A stretch of DNA of 64,000 nucleotides from Terribacillus sp. FSL K6-0262 (GTDB lineage Bacteria > Bacillota > Bacilli > Bacillales > Amphibacillaceae). The stretch is taken from positions 806,001 to 870,000 of the forward strand of contig NZ_CP150277.1 in the NCBI RefSeq assembly GCF_037977385.1. The letters run 5' to 3'. The notes under the pieces were generated by a model. The model ran no database searches. It had not been told where the DNA came from and saw nothing but the letters and a program-made list of their open reading frames with translations. Below are positions 32,406 to 41,725 of this stretch, piece by piece. Position 1 is the stretch's first letter. Each line of letters opens with the position of its first letter. Made by a program: the position numbers and the translations under genes.

Positions 32406-34061
32406 TCATTTCCAAGACTCAGGATACACATTCAGGTCGAGTCCCCATAATGGTCCAACCAATGCAAAGACACCCAATATGAGAAGGATGAGGGTGAAGA
32501 TGTTCAGAGTAAAACCTGTCTTCACCATTTCGGCAATCGTTATTTTTCCAGATGCGAATATGATAGCGTTCGGCGGAGTTCCCACTGGCAGCATGAAAGC
32601 ACAGTTGGCTGCCATCGCTGCAGGCACCATGATCGCATAAGGATGAACATCCAAAGCCAAAGCCAATGATGCCATCACCGGCAGAATCATCGTAGCGGTT
32701 GCTGTATTGGATGTAATTTCTGTCAAGAACAATACCAATGTCGTCGAAATGATGATGATCAGGAAAATATTCAAGCCTTCCAAGACTGTGAGCTGATCGC
32801 CGATCCATTGAGAAAGTCCGGAACTAGTGAAGCCTGCCGCAATCGCAAGACCTCCGCCGAATAACAGCAGCACCCCCCATGGCAACTCTTTCGAAACGTC
32901 CCAATCGAGGATTCTTTGTCCTTTTTTATTTATACTAGGAATCAAGAATAATAACACCCCTGCCAACACCGCAATGAATGTATCGCTGATACCAGGTATG
33001 GCGATGATCTCCAGCACGGCATCCGCTTCCCAAAGGAATGTGCGGCTTACCCACATAAAAGCGGCAAAAGTGAATACAGCAAGCACTGCTTTTTCCTCGA
33101 AGGACATCTTACCAAGATCCCTTTTTTGTTTGAGGATCAGATCCTTTCCTCCTGGCAGCTCCTTCATTTTCACGCGGAAGACAACCTTGGTGAGGTAAAT
33201 CCATGACGAAAACAAAAGAACGACTACAATCGGTACCGCAATCAGCATCCAGCCGCCAAAGGAGATTTCCACTCCGAACAAACTGCTTGCCATTGCCGCC
33301 AGGATGATGTTCGGAGGTGTTCCGATCAGTGTCCCCAAACCGCCGATCGTCCCCGCATAACCGATTGCGAAGACAAGTGATTTTTCGAATTTCCGATTAT
33401 CCTCTCCGATTTCCTGTTTGCTTGCTTTGGCTGCTTGAGCGGCTTGATAAATGATTGCGCTGCCAATAGGAAGCATCATCATGACAGCTGCCGTGTTGGA
33501 GACCCACATCGAAAGGAAGCCGGTCGCAATCATAAAACCAAGCACAATACGAGATGTACTCGTACCGACAACACTGATGATATTCAGTGCGATACGTTTA
33601 TGCAGATTCCATTTCTCCATTGCCATTGCAATCAGGAAGCCTCCAAGGAAGAGGAACACGATTGGATCCCCATAGCTTGAGGCAGCGGTATCCCCATCCA
33701 GTCCTTGGGTAACGGGCAAAAGGATGAGCGGCAGCAAGGAAGTCGCTGGTATCGGAATTGCTTCCGTGATCCACCATGTCGCGACCCACAATGTAGTAGC
33801 CAATACCATGCGCCCTTCATAGCTTAAACCTTCGGGGTAATAAAACAAAATGACAGTGAGAAACAAGAGAGGACCTAAAAACAATCCTATCAACTGAGGA
33901 CGCTTATACGTTCGAGGTGCTTTGTTCGCAGGGCCAGATTGTTCAGAGATTTGATTTCGCTCCGTATTTTTTGAAGTTGGTACGGCAAATGACAGTAATC
34001 GTTTTGTCTTGTCATGCGCATGCCATAAACCATTCCATACCGATGAGATACTGGATTTCAT
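32406..34061 (-). CDS. DASS-family (SLC13) sodium/anion symporter
   Basis: A 551-residue membrane protein with about 11-13 helices. The two SNT motifs of the DASS family are present (MWVSNTAAVMMMLP and EITSNTATATMILP), as are GTPPNIILA and GTPPNAIIF, which form the sodium and carboxylate sites. A basic, extended N-terminus of about 55 residues precedes the first helix. Family members import C4-dicarboxylates such as succinate and malate. A cre site 17 bp before the gene fits repression by good carbon sources. Confidence 0.9.
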   Translation of the reverse strand: MKSSISSVWNGLWHAHDKTKRLLSFAVPTSKNTERNQISEQSGPANKAPRTYKRPQLIGLFLGPLLFLTVILFYYPEGLSYEGRMVLATTLWVATWWITEAIPIPATSLLPLILLPVTQGLDGDTAASSYGDPIVFLFLGGFLIAMAMEKWNLHKRIALNIISVVGTSTSRIVLGFMIATGFLSMWVSNTAAVMMMLPIGSAIIYQAAQAAKASKQEIGEDNRKFEKSLVFAIGYAGTIGGLGTLIGTPPNIILAAMASSLFGVEISFGGWMLIAVPIVVVLLFSSWIYLTKVVFRVKMKELPGGKDLILKQKRDLGKMSFEEKAVLAVFTFAAFMWVSRTFLWEADAVLEIIAIPGISDTFIAVLAGVLLFLIPSINKKGQRILDWDVSKELPWGVLLLFGGGLAIAAGFTSSGLSQWIGDQLTVLEGLNIFLIIIISTTLVLFLTEITSNTATATMILPVMASLALALDVHPYAIMVPAAMAANCAFMLPVGTPPNAIIFASGKITIAEMVKTGFTLNIFTLILLILGVFALVGPLWGLDLNVYPESWK

Positions 34062-34077
34062 CCCGTCGCCTCCTTTG

Positions 34078-34091
34078 GTTAAGCGCTTACA
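34078..34091 (-). promoter_or_regulatory. cre site upstream of the DASS transporter
   Basis: TGTAAGCGCTTAAC on the minus strand matches the cre core TGWAANCGNTNWCA in 12 of 14 positions and lies just before the ribosome site. Confidence 0.6.
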
Positions 34092-34164
34092 AAATGCTGT
34101 AAGCAGATAAAGATAATTACATGATAAGCCTATTCGACCACAGGTCGTCCTGTCAAATGTTTGT

Positions 34165-34195
34165 ACAAAAAAACAGCAGGCATTTGCCCGCTGTC
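34165..34195 (-). terminator. Terminator of the M20D-membrane protein-amidohydrolase operon
   Basis: ACAGCGGGC pairs with GCCTGCTGT (one mismatch) and is followed by TTTTTTT on the minus strand, 7 bp after the amidohydrolase stop. Confidence 0.85.
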
Positions 34196-34201
34196 ATGTT
34201 G

Positions 34202-35455
34202 TCAGCTTGGAATTCGAGTCTCGACGGAAAGCTGCTTCTTCAACTCCCCGCCTTGGATGACTGTATGAATATTATCCGTATTCGCAAGCGAAGCAATGTT
34301 TTCCAACGGATTATCCTTCACGATAATCAAGTCTGCCAATTTCCCTTCGGCTATCGTACCGATCCTCTCTTCCCAGCCCAAGCATTCCGCAGCGACCTTG
34401 GTGGATGCCAAAATGGACTCCATCGGACTCATGCCGATATCGCACATCAGCTCCAGTTCACGAAGATTCGTACCATGAGCCATCACTCCTGCATCAGTAC
34501 CCATTGCAATTTTGACACCTGCTTCATATGCTTTCGCCACACTCCGCTGATGGATTTCCATGACTTCTTTTGCTTTATCGACCGCATAAGCAGGCATGCT
34601 TTCATTTGCTTCACTTGCTTCGACGACACTGACAGGAGCAAGCAATGTCGGGACGAGGTATGTCCCATGCTCGAGCATCAGCTCGATTGCTTCATCATCG
34701 AGGAAAATGCCATGCTCGATGGAGTGGATACCAGCCCGTACTGCTTGTTTCACTCCTTCAGCTCCCTGTGCATGTGCCATCACTTTCCGTCCTTTTCGGT
34801 AGGCAGCTTCTTCTACGATGATACGCAGCTCCTCCATGGAGAATTGCGTGAATTCCGGATGGTCGGTCGGACTCATGACACCGCCTGTCGCATGCACTTT
34901 AATGATATCGGCACCTGTCCGCAGCATTTCCCGAACCTTTTGCCGAACCTGCTCCGGTCCATCACAAATACCTGATGGAAAGCCAGGATAAGCTTTATTG
35001 GTCAGATCCATATCGGACACCATCCAATTATCTCCATGTCCTCCCGTAATCGTGAGCGGATTGACGCTGATTTGCATACGCGGTCCGCTGATAAGACCTT
35101 TTTCGATGGCCTGTTTGACCCCCAAGTCTGCGTAGCCGGCATCCCTTACGGTTGTAATGCCGGCCTCAAGTGTTCTTTTCATATACGTCAAAGCTTCATA
35201 GAACCTCATGGAAAAAGGGGTGACCAGCGTTTCACGCATATCCTTTATCTCCATCATCATATGCACATGCGTATCGATCAAACCCGGCAAGATATAACTG
35301 CCTTGGGCGTCTATGACTTCCTTGGCATCGATCCCGATAAAATCAGAAGCTGACCCGAGTGCGGCGATACGATCATCTTTGATAGCAATGACGGCATCCT
35401 TTATCATTTCTCCTGTTCCATCGATGACGACACCGTTGCGTATAAACTTGTCCAT
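34202..35455 (-). CDS. Metal-dependent amidohydrolase (prolidase/imidazolonepropionase-like)
   Basis: A 417-residue amidohydrolase-superfamily enzyme. Metal ligands are visible in order: IDTHVHMM (HxH), KVHATGG (likely carboxylated Lys), AHAQG, IEHGIF, and GTDAGV (catalytic Asp). This subgroup includes Xaa-Pro dipeptidases and other dipeptide or acyl-amino-acid hydrolases. The ATG at 35455 is 6 nt from AAGGGGG; the ATG at 35461 abuts it. It is the third gene of an operon with an M20D enzyme and an unrecognised membrane protein, supporting a role in breakdown of imported peptide-like compounds. Confidence 0.85.
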   Translation of the reverse strand: MDKFIRNGVVIDGTGEMIKDAVIAIKDDRIAALGSASDFIGIDAKEVIDAQGSYILPGLIDTHVHMMMEIKDMRETLVTPFSMRFYEALTYMKRTLEAGITTVRDAGYADLGVKQAIEKGLISGPRMQISVNPLTITGGHGDNWMVSDMDLTNKAYPGFPSGICDGPEQVRQKVREMLRTGADIIKVHATGGVMSPTDHPEFTQFSMEELRIIVEEAAYRKGRKVMAHAQGAEGVKQAVRAGIHSIEHGIFLDDEAIELMLEHGTYLVPTLLAPVSVVEASEANESMPAYAVDKAKEVMEIHQRSVAKAYEAGVKIAMGTDAGVMAHGTNLRELELMCDIGMSPMESILASTKVAAECLGWEERIGTIAEGKLADLIIVKDNPLENIASLANTDNIHTVIQGGELKKQLSVETRIPS

Positions 35456-35466
35456 TTTCATCCCCC

Positions 35467-36645
35467 TTAAAGTGTTTGTATAAGAATGCTGGCTATGACC
35501 ACCGATCCAATGGATACCGAAGCAAATCCGCCCATAAGCATCGGCGGAAGCAGCTGATTCATAATCATTGCCTCTTCTTCCTTATTCCTGCCGACACTTC
35601 TGCCAACTTCCTGGGTTATCAAATAGTCCCCGGGGAATCCATACATCGCTGTCAGCACGACTGGTATCCCTTTGTTATAGTCCCACTTGAACAGCTTCGA
35701 ACCAAGGAACCCACCTAGCAGCAAACCAATGGTACCGATGATCAGAATCACCGAAACTGCTGGCAATACTGCCAGGATATCCGCTACGGTCACATCGACG
35801 AGTGATTCCATCACGACAAAGATCAATCCGATCATTGCGATACTGAAACCGTTGGAACGCTCCAAAGCTTTTTCCGGGAAAAAACCGATGGCAGATCCAA
35901 GGATTCCGATTGCCAAGCCGAATAGACTGTAGCTTATCCCAGTAAGCTCACCCAGCCAGACAGCCAAAGCAGAACCGATGAACAACAGGAATAAAACGAA
36001 GAAGTGACTATCCATCAGTTTTTCTGGAAATAAGCTTTTTCGTTTGGCTGGTTCCTCCTCATCCCTGTTTGCATCTTCTACCGTCGCAGCCACAAAGACC
36101 TTGTTTTCGTCCATGTCTTTGAGAAGCTTCATCCCATGGCGGCGTAGCATCCAAGAGCTTAATGGCATTCCGATCAACTGCTGCAAAGAGAGGATGATGG
36201 CAGGAATCGCAACCAAAGCTGTCAGACCCTGTGCCTGTAACCCTTCTGCTGTAACAAGATAGGCAATGATACCGCCCGTGAGCGGTCCTGCCCCAGCGAC
36301 TGCAGTTTCATAATCAAAAAAGATCGATACTGCAGCCAGCATCATGATACAGGAGATTGTGATTCCGATCAGTGTGATGATGACGGCTTTATACTGCTGT
36401 TTCATGACCTTCAAAGGAATCAGCGTTCCCATATGCACGAGGATGGCCGGCTGCAGAACAGCCCCGATCACAGTAAAAGTGGAAGCTGCCAGTATATCTT
36501 TCGGCAGTACACCGATTTGCAACAGGGTAAAGAATACCACCACGACCACAAGCAAAGTTGGAATCTTTGCCCGGGAAATAATCGAAAAAACTTCTCCCAG
36601 GGCGATGATCGCCAAGATGATCAGCGTCGCCATTACAGCACTCAT
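35467..36645 (-). CDS. Polytopic membrane protein of unrecognised family (copy A), probable transporter
   Basis: A 392-residue protein with about 10-11 hydrophobic segments in two halves, split by a charged loop near residues 185-210 (VEDANRDEEEPAKRKSLFPE). Conserved with its paralogue at 41726-42940 are FDYETAVAGAGP, GGI-AYLVT, GIPVVLTAMYGFPGDYL and PPMLMGGF. The two-half architecture and glycine-rich breaks resemble secondary transporters such as GltS, but I do not recognise the family. It lies 5-12 nt from an M20D peptidase upstream and an amidohydrolase downstream, so it may import their substrate. AGGAGGGAG precedes the ATG. Confidence 0.75.
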   Translation of the reverse strand: MSAVMATLIILAIIALGEVFSIISRAKIPTLLVVVVVFFTLLQIGVLPKDILAASTFTVIGAVLQPAILVHMGTLIPLKVMKQQYKAVIITLIGITISCIMMLAAVSIFFDYETAVAGAGPLTGGIIAYLVTAEGLQAQGLTALVAIPAIILSLQQLIGMPLSSWMLRRHGMKLLKDMDENKVFVAATVEDANRDEEEPAKRKSLFPEKLMDSHFFVLFLLFIGSALAVWLGELTGISYSLFGLAIGILGSAIGFFPEKALERSNGFSIAMIGLIFVVMESLVDVTVADILAVLPAVSVILIIGTIGLLLGGFLGSKLFKWDYNKGIPVVLTAMYGFPGDYLITQEVGRSVGRNKEEEAMIMNQLLPPMLMGGFASVSIGSVVIASILIQTL

Positions 36646-36657
36646 GAGAACTCCCTC

Positions 36658-37839
36658 CTATTCCAGCACCAAGTCTTCCGCAATGGCGAGGAACATATTG
36701 GCTCCATCGGCCAAGGCCGCTTCGTCGATGGTGAATTTCGGATGATGATGCGGTGCCGGTGACTGGTTATCGGGGGAACAAGCGCCAACGAAAACAAAGC
36801 AGCCTGGAACATCATTGGAAAAGGCAGAGAAATCCTCGCCTCCCATGATGGCTTGCCCTTCAACTGCTGCCTCGTCGCCCAATTTTCTCCGGATGGCGTC
36901 AAATGCAATAGCAGTTGCTTTCGAATCATTGATGACAGAATCATAGCCATACGTGTAGTTCAATTCGTACTGGCAGCCATTCGCTGCGGAAACGCCTTTG
37001 ATGATCTGCTCGATCGCTTCGACTGCCCGTTTCCGTACATCCTGGCTGAAGGAACGGACAGATGCCCCGATCTTCACTTCTTCAGGGATGACATTGACTG
37101 CATCTCCTGCTTGTAAGGTCGTGACAGATACAACCAATTCATCCTTCGGGCTGGTGATACGCGAAACGACTGTCTGCAGGCTGGTGATGATCTGCGCACT
37201 CGTAACGACCGGATCGATCGTATTCTCCGGCTGCGAGGAGTGACCGCCTTTTCCTTTGATCGTGACATGGAACATGTCCGAATTGGAAGTAGCCGCTCCC
37301 GGTGTAATCGTCAGCTGGCCCAATGGTGTAAGAGAAGAAAGATGCAAACCGAATACATAATCCAATCCTTCCGTCACGCCAGCTGCAACCATTTCCCTGG
37401 CTCCTCCCGGAAGCAGCTCTTCTGCGTGCTGGAAGAAAAAGCGGATCTCGCCATGGATTTTCTCCTGCTGTGCACTTAATGCTTTGGCGACACCAAGCAA
37501 AATAGCTGTATGTCCGTCATGCCCACAAGCATGCATGACACCTTCATTTTCGGATGCAAAAGGAAGAGCGGTTTCTTCCTGGATCGGCAAGGCATCGATA
37601 TCAGCCCGGAATCCGATTGTCTTTCCTGGTTGCGCCCCCTTGAGGACAGCCATCACGCTTGTTTCTGTTGGTCTTGTCACTTCCAAATTAGGGAAAGTGC
37701 TTAATGTTTCATAAAGGAAGGCAGCTGTCTTATGCTCCTGGAACGACAATTCAGGATGCTGGTGCAGATACCTCCTCCAGCTGACTATTTCTTCCATCTG
37801 TTCATTGGACAATTCAATTTCGGTCTGTTTCGTTAGCAT
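36658..37839 (-). CDS. M20D metallopeptidase (N-acyl-amino-acid amidohydrolase family), copy 1
   Basis: A 393-residue zinc hydrolase. The dinuclear site residues are seen in HACGHDGHTAILLG, FQHAEELLPGGAREM, and PAPHHHPKFTIDE; the dimerisation insert holds GGHSSQPENTIDPV. M20D enzymes hydrolyse N-acyl or N-acetyl amino acids, hippurate and indole-acetyl conjugates. It is similar along its length to the gene at 38090-39262 (about three quarters identical by eye). It is the first gene of an operon with the membrane protein and the amidohydrolase. Confidence 0.88.
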   Translation of the reverse strand: MLTKQTEIELSNEQMEEIVSWRRYLHQHPELSFQEHKTAAFLYETLSTFPNLEVTRPTETSVMAVLKGAQPGKTIGFRADIDALPIQEETALPFASENEGVMHACGHDGHTAILLGVAKALSAQQEKIHGEIRFFFQHAEELLPGGAREMVAAGVTEGLDYVFGLHLSSLTPLGQLTITPGAATSNSDMFHVTIKGKGGHSSQPENTIDPVVTSAQIITSLQTVVSRITSPKDELVVSVTTLQAGDAVNVIPEEVKIGASVRSFSQDVRKRAVEAIEQIIKGVSAANGCQYELNYTYGYDSVINDSKATAIAFDAIRRKLGDEAAVEGQAIMGGEDFSAFSNDVPGCFVFVGACSPDNQSPAPHHHPKFTIDEAALADGANMFLAIAEDLVLE

Positions 37840-37859
37840 ATGATCTCCCCTTCGTATAT

Positions 37860-37890
37860 TGAATAATTAAATATTTCAGAAAATTATATG
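37860..37890 (-). promoter_or_regulatory. Promoter region of the M20D copy 1 operon, with an element shared with copy 2
   Basis: On the minus strand ATATAATTT (-10 TATAAT at 37883-37888) is followed by TTTAATTATTCA. The same arrangement, TATAAT then ATTAAATAATTCA, precedes the second M20D gene (39305-39330). This shared AT-rich element just after the -10 is a candidate operator. No strong -35 is visible. Confidence 0.4.
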
Positions 37891-38060
37891 CTCACTATGA
37901 TAGCACTCCTGCTTTTCCCTTAAAACCCCATAAACTAATATTCATTCAACAATCCTAATAAACAAGCAGATGGAAACCAGTTGTTTTTATGTCAGGAACA
38001 GATGACAAAAAATCCATGAACTGCAAGAGCATCTGACAGCATTCCTCTCTAGAAATCCGC

Positions 38061-38091
38061 AAAAAAAAGAGGAGTGCAATGACTCCTCTTT
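38061..38091 (-). terminator. Terminator of M20D copy 2
   Basis: AAAGAGGAGT pairs with ACTCCTCTTT around a 6-nt loop, followed on the minus strand by TTTTT. It overlaps the stop codon. Confidence 0.9.
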
Positions 38092-39262
38092 AAAAAACAA
38101 GCTCCTCCGCGATACCAAGAAAGTATTGGACACCATCCTGCATCGCATCTTCCTCGATACGGAATTGCGGATGATGATGGGGAGCCGGGGATGGATTATC
38201 TTTTTCCTTTGCACCAACAAAGACAAAGCAGCCAGGGACGGCATTGGCAAAGGCAGCAAAGTCCTCTCCCCCCATGATTGCACTGCCATGAAGCACAGCG
38301 TCCTCTCCAAGTTTTCGCTTAAGGGCACGTTCTGCTATGGCAGTAGCATCCTCGTCGTTGATGACCGAATCATAACCGTATGTAATATCCAGTTCATATT
38401 CAGCCCCGTTAGCTTCGGTTATGCCTTTCACCATGCGCTCCAATGCATCCATCGCATTTTTCCGTACATCTTGCGTAAGCGAACGCACGGATGCTCCAAT
38501 ACGCACTTCATTCGGTATGACATTGACCGCCTCACCTGCATGCAGTGTCGTAACGGAAACAACCAGCTCTTCTTTCGGACTGGTCATCCGGGAAACTATC
38601 GTTTGCAAGTTGGTAATGATCTGAGCACTGATGACAACTGGATCCACTGTCTTATCAGGCTGTGAGGAGTGCCCGCCTTTTCCCTTTATCGTTAATTGAA
38701 ACTGATCGGAATTGGATGTAGCCGGTCCATAAATGACACCAACCTTGCCTTGCGGGAGCTGGGATGCCACATGCAGTCCGAATACCATATCCACGCCATC
38801 AGTGACGCCAGCTTCCACCATTTCCTTAGCACCGCCTGGGAACAATTCTTCTGCGTGCTGGAAATAAAAGCGTATTTCCCCGCTCAGTTCTTCCTGCTTG
38901 GCACTCAGGATTTCTGCTACAGTCAGCAGGATTGCGGTATGGGCATCATGGCCGCACGCGTGCATCACACCATCAACCTTTGAAGCGAAGGGCAAGTCTG
39001 TTTCCTCCTGTATCGGCAGTGCATCCATATCTGCACGGAAACCAATCACTTTACCAGGTTTCGCCCCCTTCAGCTTCGCCATGACACTTGTCTTCGTCGG
39101 TCTGCTCAGTTCCAGATTGCCGAATGACGCCAGTTTATCGTAGACAAATTGAGATGTACGCTCCTCCTGGAACGAAAGCTCCGGATTGGCATGCAAATGT
39201 CTCCTCCACTCTATTAAGTGCTGTTTGTTGCTTTCATTGACTATCAAGTCCTTCTTGCTCAT
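38090..39262 (-). CDS. M20D metallopeptidase (N-acyl-amino-acid amidohydrolase family), copy 2
   Basis: A 390-residue paralogue of copy 1 with the same zinc-site motifs HACGHDAHTAILL, FQHAEELFPGGAKEM and APHHHPQFRIEE, and the GGHSSQPDKTVDPV insert. It is monocistronic, unlike copy 1. GGAGG favours the second of two adjacent ATGs (39262 over 39265). Its own promoter carries the same downstream element as copy 1, so both may answer to one regulator, for example the LysR protein encoded at 40555. Confidence 0.87.
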   Translation of the reverse strand: MSKKDLIVNESNKQHLIEWRRHLHANPELSFQEERTSQFVYDKLASFGNLELSRPTKTSVMAKLKGAKPGKVIGFRADMDALPIQEETDLPFASKVDGVMHACGHDAHTAILLTVAEILSAKQEELSGEIRFYFQHAEELFPGGAKEMVEAGVTDGVDMVFGLHVASQLPQGKVGVIYGPATSNSDQFQLTIKGKGGHSSQPDKTVDPVVISAQIITNLQTIVSRMTSPKEELVVSVTTLHAGEAVNVIPNEVRIGASVRSLTQDVRKNAMDALERMVKGITEANGAEYELDITYGYDSVINDEDATAIAERALKRKLGEDAVLHGSAIMGGEDFAAFANAVPGCFVFVGAKEKDNPSPAPHHHPQFRIEEDAMQDGVQYFLGIAEELVF

Positions 39263-39304
39263 CATGATCCTCCCTTTATTACTCTCTCTTTTATTTAACT
39301 CAAG

Positions 39305-39330
39305 TGAATTATTTAATTGTATAAATTATA
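39305..39330 (-). promoter_or_regulatory. Promoter region of M20D copy 2, with the shared AT-rich element
   Basis: On the minus strand TATAAT (39325-39330) is followed by TTATACAATTAAATAATTCA, close to the arrangement before copy 1. A TTGTCT lies about 15 bp upstream of the -10. Confidence 0.4.
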
Positions 39331-39436
39331 TAAGCAAACTACAAGAGACAAAGGATCGAGTACTGCCGCCTAGATTTTTCCCATTAATTTCCTCGATGAT
39401 TCCTTGCGATTCTCCCCTCACCTAAAAATGGAATGG

Positions 39437-39468
39437 AAAAAAGCAGAGCAATGTTTGCTCTGCTTTTC
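39437..39468 (-). terminator. Terminator of the RluA-type gene
   Basis: AAAAGCAGAGCA pairs with TGCTCTGCTTTT around a short loop and abuts the stop codon; T-rich on the minus strand. Confidence 0.85.
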
Positions 39469-39471
39469 GAA

Positions 39472-40374
39472 TTATCTTGATTTAGATGTGAATAGCTTCG
39501 GAATATCCGATACGAATCTAAGCGGCATACCATTGACTGGATGTTCAAAATTCAGCTTGCGTGCATGGAGGCAAAGTCGTTTTATCGTACGATCCTGCGC
39601 GCCATACTTCTTGTCTCCCGCTATCGGATGCCCGATATCCTGCATATGGACACGAATCTGGTTTTTGCGTCCTGTTTCCAGGCTTATCTCCATCAATGTA
39701 AAGTCCTTGTTCCCCTGAAGCACCTGATAATGGGTCACTGCCTTCTGACCGTCGTTTTCAAATTTGCTGGAATACATCTTATGCGTACTCGTTTCCTTCA
39801 GCCAGGAAGTAATGGTTCCTTCCGATTTGGAGACATCTCCTTCCACGAGTGCAACATAAGCTCGTTCCTTCGTCGTTTTCCACGATTCCTGCATTCTTTG
39901 TTTGATTTTCTCCGATCGGGCGAACACCATCACACCGGATGTATCGCGGTCCAGCCGATGGACGACAAAAATCTTATTATCACTATGCTGTGCCTTTACA
40001 TAATCAGATAATTGGCGGTAGGCTGTATTCGTTTTTTCATTATCGGAAGCGATTGACAGCAGGCCTGATGCTTTCTCGATAACGATGATCGCATCATCTT
40101 CATACATGATCGTGATGCCTTGAAGCGGAGCTGCTTCCGTTACCATATCTGTCCTGATTGTCACTTCCTGGCCTGGCTTCAGCTTGTCGTTGAATTGCGT
40201 GGAAACTCGTCCATTGATTGATACCTGGCCGCGAGCCAAGATGGATTTGACTGAGTTACGGCTCTTGCCGACCACCTTCAATAAGAAAGGCAATAATTCT
40301 TCTGCTTCTGACACTTTATATACTTTCGGCTTCTGAGGTCGGAACCCTCTGGAGCGCGGACGTTTATTTTTCAT
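39472..40374 (-). CDS. RluA-family pseudouridine synthase
   Basis: A 300-residue RNA-modifying enzyme. An N-terminal S4 RNA-binding domain (LLPFLLKVVGKSRNSVKSIL, ARGQVSINGRVSTQFN) is followed by the pseudouridine synthase core with catalytic Asp in HRLDRDTSGVMVFARS, and later LETGRKNQIRVHMQDIGHPI and LHARKLNFEHPVNG. It resembles Bacillus YhcT/YjbO-type RluA proteins; the target uridine in rRNA is not known. AGAAAGGATC precedes the ATG. It is flanked by peptidase genes but functionally unrelated. Confidence 0.92.
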   Translation of the reverse strand: MKNKRPRSRGFRPQKPKVYKVSEAEELLPFLLKVVGKSRNSVKSILARGQVSINGRVSTQFNDKLKPGQEVTIRTDMVTEAAPLQGITIMYEDDAIIVIEKASGLLSIASDNEKTNTAYRQLSDYVKAQHSDNKIFVVHRLDRDTSGVMVFARSEKIKQRMQESWKTTKERAYVALVEGDVSKSEGTITSWLKETSTHKMYSSKFENDGQKAVTHYQVLQGNKDFTLMEISLETGRKNQIRVHMQDIGHPIAGDKKYGAQDRTIKRLCLHARKLNFEHPVNGMPLRFVSDIPKLFTSKSR

Positions 40375-40554
40375 GATTGGATCCTTTCTGTACCATTCGT
40401 CATGGCGTCATTCGTGCATCCTTTCATCTTAATTGTTCTCGATTGGAAATACAAGCTCTGTTCTTCTAGATAAAGGAATTTCTCAAAGATTCCTATACAT
40501 TTTGTGTAAAAAAATATAAGATGGACAAGTATAGAACGGCAGGAGTGAAGGAAC

Positions 40555-41505
40555 ATGAATATTGACGGTCTGGAGTCGTTTTTGGCAGTAGTCTCCAATA
40601 AAAGTATATCCAAAGCATCAAAAGCCTTACACATTACACAGCCTACATTGAGTACACGAATACGGAAATTGGAAGAGGAACTCGACTTTGTCTTATTGAA
40701 TCGAAGCTGGGATGGCATCGAGCTGACGGAAGAAGGATACTTTTTCCTTCCCTATGCCATTGAACTGCTGGGGGAGCTGCAAGATGCGTCATTTGCACTC
40801 ACCGGGGATAACAAATTAAGTTATCAGCTGCTCAGCAAAATCAATGCCGGGAAAAATGAATTCAGGATTGGAATAAATATATGGTTGGCACCGGTATTCA
40901 ACCATATCATCATCCCCTACATGCGGGAACACTTTCCGCATATTCCGTTCAAATTCATAACGAGACCGACGAATGTTTTGAAGAAACTATTGGAATATGG
41001 CAGCATTCAGTTTTCCGTCCATTATGAGAATATGGCAAAGGCTCCTTTTCACTGTGAACCGCTGCTTCAGGATGAATTTGTCATCTTTTGTCATAAGGAC
41101 GATGTACCGGTACTGGATGGCAAGCTTTCAAATGCCAGCAAGCTGGATAAGAAATTGATTGTCTTCGAGCATGCGGCATTGACGAATAATCTTGAAAAAA
41201 TCAGTTCACTTTTAGGGTTATTACAGGCCAAGGATTATCAAATGGTTGATGATGTGCAGAACATGCTTTCTTTTATCGAAAGCGGCTATGGATACACAGC
41301 ACTTCCGCGCTCCATCCTATACCACATAAGCGAGCAAAGAATGCCCAACATCACCATCCTCCCCATAAAAGATCTGGATCTCACAGCTTCGATAGCACTT
41401 GAGTATAAGGATAACAGCCGATTCCAGGATGCCATCGGCGGCTTGAAGAATGAACTCAAGCATTTCGTCCAAGTCATGTACAAAGAAAAAGAGCTAAGCG
41501 AATGA
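40555..41505 (+). CDS. LysR-family transcriptional regulator of the peptidase island
   Basis: A 316-residue LysR regulator with N-terminal helix-turn-helix (LESFLAVVSNKSISKASKAL, HITQPTLSTRIRKLEEEL) and an effector domain ending ELKHFVQVMYKEKELSE. It stands 5' of, and in the same direction as, the second membrane transporter-like gene, though separated by a terminator, and is flanked by two M20D genes. Control of these peptidase genes is an inference from position. Confidence 0.9.
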   Translation: MNIDGLESFLAVVSNKSISKASKALHITQPTLSTRIRKLEEELDFVLLNRSWDGIELTEEGYFFLPYAIELLGELQDASFALTGDNKLSYQLLSKINAGKNEFRIGINIWLAPVFNHIIIPYMREHFPHIPFKFITRPTNVLKKLLEYGSIQFSVHYENMAKAPFHCEPLLQDEFVIFCHKDDVPVLDGKLSNASKLDKKLIVFEHAALTNNLEKISSLLGLLQAKDYQMVDDVQNMLSFIESGYGYTALPRSILYHISEQRMPNITILPIKDLDLTASIALEYKDNSRFQDAIGGLKNELKHFVQVMYKEKELSE

Positions 41506-41526
41506 CTCGCTTAGCTCTTTGTTTTG
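41488..41526 (+). terminator. Terminator of the second LysR gene
   Basis: AAAGAGCTAAGCGA pairs perfectly with TCGCTTAGCTCTTT around a 5-nt loop, followed by GTTTT. It covers the stop codon. Confidence 0.88.
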
Positions 41527-41725
41527 GACTGTCCTTAGTGATACACCGCGGCATTATTGCATGCAAAATCCCCGTACATCTCTTCGCTTCTCCAATGAAT
41601 GAGCTTTTATAATACCTCAAGCGCTAATGGATTTTTTTGTTTTTAATTGATGGTATGTTGACAATTTTCTGAATATGGTTTAATTTTTACTAATATTCTT
41701 ACATAGAAACTGGAGGAGGATGTAC

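Noticed and set aside
41582..41700. Small RNA or gene in the gap before membrane protein copy B
   Set aside because: The stretch is AT-rich with promoter-like sequence but no stable structure or open frame.
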